Assembly: GCA_029168955.1 (NCBI GenBank)
Contig: JAPDOI010000121.1
Location: 744,001-808,000, forward strand
Reading direction: 5' to 3'
Origin: Aplectana chamaeleonis
Lineage: Eukaryota > Nematoda > Chromadorea > Rhabditida > Cosmocercidae
DNA length: 64,000 nucleotides
Below, piece by piece: positions 48,401 to 57,400 of this stretch (positions within the stretch are counted from its first letter, which is position 1; every line of letters begins with the position of its first letter). The notes beneath the pieces were generated by a model. It was not told where the DNA came from. It made no database searches and worked only from the letters and a program-made list of their open reading frames with translations. The position numbers and the translations under genes are program-made.

Positions 48401-51400
48401 ATTTCCTCCAACTTATGGCGTCTACCACAAGAGGTATCAGTTTTAAGCTTGTCCTTAACAGAGCTAGGTAGAGTTTGAAGCACCATTTCTTTGTTAACAG
48501 AGCCGGAAAGGCGTTTGAAAAGTTACTCAAAAGGGGCAGCCTCCCTACGACTCTTTCCGCGTTCAAACATATCTTGGATCAGTACTTGATGACTGAATGT
48601 TTGAGCCTGTTTCAAGCCCTATTACTAATATATGAGTTTTCCGTTTTATATACCATTGTTTGTTGCATTTATTCGATGTAAATTACTATGCAGGCTAGAC
48701 CTCTAATAAAAAAATACAAATACAAAATGACGATGTGATTCACCCGTCCGCTACCCTACCCAAAAATGACTTGTGGAGCAATTAAGCCTTGTATTAGTTT
48801 CTATTACTCTACACCCTTCCACAAAACTAAGCGAAATAGCAAGATAATTAGCATATAGAGACACAATACACATGTTGAGCTGTTCACCCGTCCGTTACCC
48901 TACCCAAAAATGACTTGTGGAGCAATTCAGCCTTGTATAAGTTTCTATTACTCTACACCCTTCCACAAAATTGAGCGAAATAGCAAGATATTTAGAATAA
49001 AGAGACACAATACACATGTTGAGCTGTTCACCCGTCCGTTACCCTACCCAAAAATGACTTGTGGAGCAATTAAGCCTTGTATTAGTTTCTATTACTCTAC
49101 ACCCTTCCACAAAACTAAGCGAAATAGCAAGATAATTAGCATATAGAGACACAATACACATGTTGAGCTGTTCACCAGTCCGTTACCCTACCCAAAAATG
49201 ACTTGTGGAGCAATTCAGCCTTGTATAAGTTTCTATTACTCTACACCCTTCCACAAAATTGAGCGAAATAGCAAGATAATTAGAATAAAGAGACACAATA
49301 CACATGTTGAGCTGTTTGGATAGTATGCCGTCAAAATCGAAGTGAAATTCCGGTCAGCAATCGCGGACAACCGCACACGCAGCATAGGCAAAATCGCGAA
49401 GGGACCAACGGCTCCCGTCAAAATTTTCATTGAGCTGCCCGCTGCGACAGTGGTTGTCCCCAACTACGAAACGGAATTTCATTCCGATAAATACAGCATG
49501 TATGGTCACTTCACACTTTCTAGTCCATCCAGTGAACCGCTGGTGTTTGAAATCCATCAAGCCCGTGACGGTCGACTGACACGTCGCCAAAGGTCGGCAG
49601 ACTCCGCTCGCAGGCGGCTCACTGGCTGGACTAGAAATTTTAAAGCAACTATATATGAGTTGTTCATTTTCAAACCACTCACTTTATCATGTGATCATTG
49701 CTGCACGACAGCACATGCGAATTATCCTTGCTGAAACGCACAGCGTTTATTGCAGATGCATGTGCTTTTTCGAAACGCCGCAGGCAGTCACCCGTTTGTA
49801 TTCGCCACACCTAAACAAAAAGTGATCGAATACCAAGGAGTACTAACGATGATTCGAGAAGCATCTACATATTACGAAACTCCTTAATAGCCGATTTTCA
49901 AAACAACCTTTATTCTTCCGTCCATGCTTCCAGAAACAATCATTTCAGAATCACGCGAGAAGGAAAGTGCCGTAACTCCGTCGTCCATCATCATTAGGTT
50001 GTCTTGTGCCTGCAGCATCACAAAAAGAAAGTTATGAAAAGAACCGCAACAATTTCGTACCACTTACGTACTGGAACGTACCTGGTACTTTAGATCTTTC
50101 CTAAGTTTCCCATTCATGAAATTCCAAACTTCAATGAAGCCATCCTTAGAACCAGAAACGAGGAATTGACCATCAGGAGAGAAAACAGTTGACAAAGGGT
50201 AGCTTGCTGGAAAGAGGTATAAAGAGCATGTTCATCAATGAAACAGAAACATAAAAAAGGAGGACGCTGTCCACTCGTCAGAAGAACAATTATGAGAAAT
50301 TATATAGACACCAGAGCTTCCTTCCATGAGTTTGCTAACCACCAAAGAACTTGGATATTTGAGCAGACTTTTTGCTCAATTGCCAATGAACTTGCAAAAG
50401 CCACATGTGAAACTTGGCTGATGTCTGAGCATGCAAAACAAAGTAGAGAAGCAACTAAGGAAGGCCGCAAGGAGAGAAAAGGAGCAATGGTGGTTGAAGC
50501 ATACAGACACTGAGAAACCTCTGGCAGACACCAACAAATACCAGATCAGTTTAGATTCTAAAGCCAGAGTGAATCAGGGTCAAGCAGACCGTTGTCGCGG
50601 ATCTCAACTGAGCTACGACCCCCTCCCATCGGTGACCAAAATTTATGAAAAATTTCGCAAATTTTTTCTCACCCTAGGTGAATTTTTTTCAACTATATCG
50701 GGACTGAACAATTTCAAGATAAATTGGAAGGTTTTGCAGTATTGATACCATTTTTCGTTACTTTTTTTAAATTATCTCTACACTTCTTACCCTACTGACG
50801 AGACACGAGGAATGATTGTCGTTTCGGGCCCAAAATTTTTCGCCCCACCTCATCTCCAAAAGATCCCCATGCCCTAAAGCGCGCTCCCAGAGCAGTTTTC
50901 AGCCAACTGTCCAGCAAGAGCTGACAAAGTAGGCGAAGCAAGCCAGAATAGCATCATTCTCAAATCGTTTCCTCAACTCTGCACATGGTCACAAACGGAC
51001 ATCCAAGTACAAGACGTGAAAGACAAGAGACGATTCGGGACGACCGGGATACCTGAAGTGAAGGATCCTACTGTGGCATCCACCCATTCGCTGAGGAATG
51101 CATGATAAACTGACATAATGTATACGTGATCACTGTAAATTGCTGCCGGAATAAACTTTGTTTGTTTCTCCGTAAAAAGAGCTCGCCGAGCACCAGCACA
51201 CGCTGATTCCCATCCAATTAACAACCTTACCATATCAAAGATTAGGTTATTTTATCCGAATCCAGAAACTCTTTTACATTTCATCAGAAAGTCCTCGTGA
51301 GAAACCTCGTTTCTACGGTAACGGTATCATACGAACGGCTCGGCTTGCCATAGCGGAGAGATGAGGAGCACAAAAATCATAATACGTAACAGTCAAATGA

Positions 51401-54400
51401 ACAGAAGAGAAGGAAATCGCAAAACTGTATAGAACATAAGGAAAACGCAAATGATCTGTCCTGAAGAACTTCGTTTATTTTCAGAAAAAAAAAACAGCAG
51501 AGGTATTGAAAAATGAGCGATAACGAACATACATGTTCCAAACTTGATATGTCTAGCCAGTTGAGTTGGATAACGTTCGTCCTCCTGTTCCCTCATCGCA
51601 GCCTTTCCGCGGAAAAGGTCGATTTGAGTACCTAAACATACATAAACGAACGATGAACTATTCCAATATATGTTGCTCCTTGCAAAAGTTAGCACCTGGA
51701 GGCAAAAGTCCTTGATGAAGTTGCCATTTGAGTGACTGCTGAAGAAGAGCGAGTAACCGAGATGGAGGAACTACGTTAACTTCACTAGCTAACGACTGAA
51801 ATACCAAGACATGAGCGAAGTGGGTTCAATTTTCTGCAACATTTCTATGCGCAGTACATAACTGCTTCCAATTTCACAAGTTAGAATTGTTGGAATAGAA
51901 AAGTATGGTTAAGGGTAGGATCAAATAAGTCGTTCTCTCAGGCTTCGACTAAACTACGACCCCCTAATCCTTCCTCGAGTCCAGAACTTTCGAACAAAAT
52001 TTACGATCCCTCTAACGAAAATGCATGCGGAAAGAACCATTTTGCATAAAAATATCAAAGAAAGAAGAAAAAATGGAAAGAAAGCTTACATTCGCAATTG
52101 CTTGTCGCCGTTTTTCTTTGCTGACGTCCCCGAAAACTTCACCAGGATCGAAATACGGACGATTTATCAAATTGTCTAACCTTGCATACCTGGACGCAAA
52201 ATGGATATTACACATCATGTGTCGAACAATTCAGTATAAGCTATACTTTTTTGATACAGAAATAGAATCCCAAAAAAAAAGAAATTTTCTATGACTTTTT
52301 TCATTACTATGCACTAGATACAGGAATCAATGGAAGCCCAACATCAATCGTAACTCTGATCGCCCAGCCAGACCCAGATATATGGCTATGGAAAGGACTG
52401 ACCCTTTACTGGGCCTGACTCTCCGAGCACAAAGCATCTGCACAAACAAAGCAAGATTTCAATAAGGAACAAGCTCATTCGACTACCTTCCGAGTACCTG
52501 TAAAAACACTTATTTAGCTGCCTGGCTCAAGAGGGATATGGGAACACGGGGTGGGGTTTATCCTTCAGTCGGAAAATCACCCACGTCTTGGGAGGTGGAA
52601 AGATTTCTGCTGATTAGCCAACAGTGGATTGAACCCGCCCCGTACTCCGGTCTCATCCTGTACCGCTGCCTGAGTGATAGAAAAGAAGTGTTTTTCCCGG
52701 AAAAAAATTCCGCCTTAACTTCTCCTAGGGCGATAAGTTGGGGCAAAGAGCAAGAAACCGAGGGTGCTATCGCAGCAGGGGGTGCGGCTCTTTGCCATCG
52801 CACTTCGCCATGCCCGTTTTTTCCATGCCGCAACGACTCTCCTGATTTTAGAAGGGGAGAAAAATCTCGAGTTGATGTCATAGTTGCGCGGCGACACGGA
52901 GCAATGGACGCTGCTCTCCCACCCCCGTGCTTCGATAGCACCGAAACGAGGCATGTTTGAAGTACTTCAAACGATCACGGCAGATAAATGCTATCATAAC
53001 GTCCTTCCACAAATCGAGTACTGTTCGCCGGTCTGGAGCCCGTTTTCGAAGAAGCTTATTGAGAAAATTGAAAAAGTCCAGAAAACTTTTACCAGGCTTC
53101 TGTACTACAGAGTCTTCCCGGACCCTGACTATCCTTATAGCCTCCCCTCATATGAGGTACGGCTGAGAGAGCTGGGTCTAAAAAGCCTCATGAGCAGGAG
53201 GGTGCGAGCTGATCTGATCATGACTTTCAAGCTGATTCGTGGTGAGTTACGCATTCCTTTTTCAAAGTACTGGTATTTTAAACCGATTCACTCACGTAGG
53301 CCTAGCCTCAATATTCTTCCTTTAATGAATGGTAATGTTCGGTCTAATTTAGTATACAACTCGTTTTTTCACCGTACTGCCCGTTGGTTCAACAAGCTTC
53401 CATTATCGATTTCTCAACTCTCAACTTCTTCCATGGACTTCAAAAGAGCACTGTCGAAGATTGATTACATGAATATAATTGAAATTGAAGATTCTTTTTG
53501 ATGACTGTCCCTGTAGATAGCTAGAGTTAGCTGAATGCTAAATGGACTCGTTGGTTTGAAATTATCTGAGTTTTTCACGCTGAGACGTTCGAATACACGA
53601 GGGCAAAGTTTCAAACTTAGCTTTCCCAGGCCTCGTTCTCAAATAAGGCGGCATTTCTTTACAATTCGGGCGGGATTGGACTATCTAAGCTTGAGTAAGA
53701 AGTTGCAAGTGCCGGCTACCTGTTTTGGCTTCAAAACGGTGGTCGGTCGTTATCTTCAACAGGAACCATTGGTGTTTTAGTCTTGGTTTAGTTTTTTTTA
53801 TTTTACTAGTTCTATACTGTTCGAATTGATTGTGTTCAGTTTGTTGATTTTTAGATTTTTTTTCTAAATGTCATATCACATGTGCTTGCGCATGTAATAA
53901 ATTTGAAATTTGAATCATCTCATTCTTGGAGTTCAAAAAAAGTACTTACTGATCAAACTTTATATATTCAAATGCTTGGAATCTGTCATTGAGCGGTCCT
54001 GACGTATACGAAACGGTTCCTTTTGTCACACCAAGTAGTTCTCATGCGCACATTGACTTTTTTTAAAGGACTAATTTTCTGGCGGGTCTGGGATTGGACT
54101 GTTAGGGCTAGGGAATACCTAACATCCGGAAGTCCTGTTCCAGATTCTTCACGCATGCCCTTGAGCTCGTCTGAGTGACGTTATCCCTAGCGTCATCCGC
54201 CTCTCGTACACTATAATTTTTATGTGGTTCGCTTGTCTACATGTGTGCGTTAGTCCTGCTTCTAGTGCCTGCGGTTCCGCGTCTGGTCAGCTTCGCATTG
54301 ATTTTGTTCTACGTGGATTTCAATAGCACGCACTATATGTTTAAACCTACGAAAGTAGGGGTTCAGCTAGTTTCGCTCCAAATGAATGTTGTTGGTTCGT

Positions 54401-57400
54401 TATGTTTAGAGTTCTTTTAGTTTTGTTGCCATCATCTTTATTTTTTTTTATTCGCATTTCCAGTGTACTCGTTTTGCTGCTTGGGCCATATGGGCATAGA
54501 GCACCTTGCGTGCAGTTAATAAATAATAAATAAATAACAGAGCTCGTGACTTTTCAGCTCATAACTTTTTATTCTACTATTACTCGGGCAGCTAAAATAG
54601 TGTTTTTACGAGTACTCGGAAGGTAGTCGATCAGAAAAACATAGCTGCGTTCGAAGATCAGCCACCAAGTCTGGTCATTCCCTCGTCAGATGAGTCTGTG
54701 AGGAGCAAACAGCGAAACGGTCGGTCATAACAGAATATAACAGGTCTGAGAAGATTTTGAAGTAGTAAGCCCGATAACCTCTACTTCGATAGGCGCAAAA
54801 TAAGAGACAAAGGCTGCACCTCTCTGGGTCCATCTGTTTCAGCAAGTGCATAGGATCTGTTTGCCGTGCAATGAGACGGGCAGTTGCCAACTCTCGCAGC
54901 TCGACCAATTCAATCACCATCTGAAAAAAAAACTGTGTGCACAGAATCACCACTGGCGAATTGGAAAAATTCACACCGAGTGAAGTTACATATAAAAATG
55001 ACTACAGCATTTAGGGGAACAAGAAATGTAGTTTTCTTAAGAATTTTCAGAACCAAAACCTGCGAAGGAACTACTTCTTTACATAAAGCTGTACAGGAGG
55101 TGACATAAATTTCGTGTCAACTACAGAGTGTCTCACCAACTCGTACAAGTCGATCAGTTTCTTCGCCGGCAGCTTTAGTGGCTGAATAATTTTTAGTACA
55201 GTATCCCAATGTCCATTAGTGATTTCGTGCGAAAACGAATCGATGCTATCTACTGTGTTCAGAGTAATGTTGGTCTCCTCCTAAAGCAAAGCTTTTCCAG
55301 AGACAAGCAAAGAAAGCAATCACTTCAAGAATACTCAGACTGCGTTGAAGAGCGTACCTGTAGAACTGCTAGTGTACGCATAAGGTTGTTCTCTTTCAAA
55401 TACTGTTCTATGAGACGAACAACACTGAAAATATCGTGTCTAAAATGATGAAACAACGGTAATGTCAAAGAAAAAAACACAAAATTGAATGCTTCTCAGT
55501 GAAACACAAGGATTTAAGTCAACGTCGGTCATTCTGTATCAGACTTTAAGCTAAAATTTAGATCCAGGCAGTGAAATCAATAGAAGCTAGCTGCCATAAC
55601 CAATGATGAGCCGCCAAGTGACAGCTGGAGTTCGCAGTCTGCCAGAAAGCCGAGTCCAGGCAAGCGACTTGCTTACCGCCGTGGACTTTCTAGCAAAGTG
55701 TCGAGCCTCTTTCTTCCCTTCACGATAATCCCAGATTTGATTCACTGTGTTTGTGAGGCTCTTTGGGGTTGGACTGTCAGGAATATGTGTGGTTCAGTGA
55801 TGAAGAAAATAGGTTTTTTGAGCTGAGCATAAGACGTCGTCACCGCGGGCAGTCAGAACCAATAGATATAATAGCGCTGCTCATCACTGATTGTGTACAG
55901 GGTCAGCAAGGTTGTGTAATTTCCTAACGGGTGGCTAGGAACAAGAAAGTCGTGAAAAATTAGCTTAAAAACGATCATTTGAAACGGAGAAAATGAAAAT
56001 TCCGTAAAATTCTGGTCGCCAAAGGGAGCTGAGGTTCTACATAACGGCCCGAATGACCTTGGTTGTGGCAGCTAACATTCATATATTTTTACAAGCTTGC
56101 CCGGGCCTACTGTCATGCACATATCCATATAGGCTGACGGAACTGATGGAACTGGTCAGTCCAAGAACTTTGTACTCATACTCAATAACTCTTTCGTACA
56201 CCAAGACTAGTAAATTATACTAAGACGTATGTAGAGTTATGTGTATAAGAATGCACATCAAGCAGGGTTACGTAAGCACTCTCAAGACATTGAAACATAC
56301 GGCTTCCAACGCGGATCCTATCACAATTTGATCTCACTAAAGATCAGCTGGTAGACAAAATCGCGAAATCGACAAAACCCATTTTACCTTAGCACTTGCT
56401 TCAAAACTTTTTCAACTAAAGTCTGAAGTCACAGATAAGCACACATGTGTATTTTCAAGTCATGAGAGCTTCTGAACCGCAATCGCGTCAGTTTCAACGC
56501 CCTGCTGTTTGGAGAAGAACCTAGCTCAGTATTCGAGTGCCCTCCGTACACGTAATCTGTCACATTTACAACTTTCCTTCTGGTTTCTATTACGAAAGTT
56601 TTTTAAGAAATTTTTCGATTTCTCGCTGTTTGAAAACTATAAAGGCACCGAACGAACAGTTAGTTTTTGACGATAGCGCCAACGCTGCTCTCTTCACTGG
56701 AGCATGTCCTGCTTTTATTTTCTGCAGTTTACCGTGATTTTAAGGCATCGTTCGCGCTGAAAGCCAATTTTCATTTTTCCAGTAGACCACAGCGGTGAGC
56801 TTCGGCGCGTCAAAAACGTAAGATTATGAGCAGGACTGTGCGAAAATCTTTTTCAAAATTTTCGGAAACGGAAGAAAAATGTCCAGAAAACGCCGGAAAC
56901 GGAGGAGACCGAAGAATTTTTGAATTGTCTCATTCTCACGTTTCGCTGCTGCTCATTGCCACACACTATAACCAATGATTTCAGTCGATAAACTAATACT
57001 TATTCAAAATAAAGTCACTACGTGGAATTCAACGATTTGGAAGTCTCGCTTCTAGAAATCCGAAAAGGTAACCTCTTAAAATACTGGTTATATGCAGCCG
57101 CTCTTCGAAGTAGTGTACAGCAGGGGTGAGCGGAATTGCCCTTTTGCCAATTGCAGTTGGCTGGCCGTCTTAGATTATGCCGTTGCTGTTTGCCGGAATT
57201 TTGATTTTCGTTACCGCACACCTCTGGGGTACAGACTGCCCCTCAGAAAGGAGTCCGAGCGGCACTAGGTGTCCTTCAAGGCTGATCAGATGTCAATTTT
57301 CAGATAATCAGCGACTACTTTTTCTCCTTTCGAACCATATTTGCCTATTGGAGTGGATATCAAACGATTGAATTTGAAAAATGGAAAAAAACTCCTCGGC

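Larger units (their letters stand above)
45590..48724 (+). pseudogene. CR1/L2-type LINE, copy C, truncated and interrupted
   Basis: Close relative of copy B ([39 protein letters not shown]). It starts at the equivalent of copy B position about 39698, so it lacks ORF1, the endonuclease and the first part of RT. It has several frameshifts (for example near 45900 and 46290) and a poly-A expansion next to the FADD motif (46380-46390). Two insertions interrupt it (46597-46814 and 47011-48189). The 3' end has AATAAA plus a short AAATAC tail, and the terminal hairpin is degraded. It lies in smu-1 intron 10. Confidence 0.88.
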
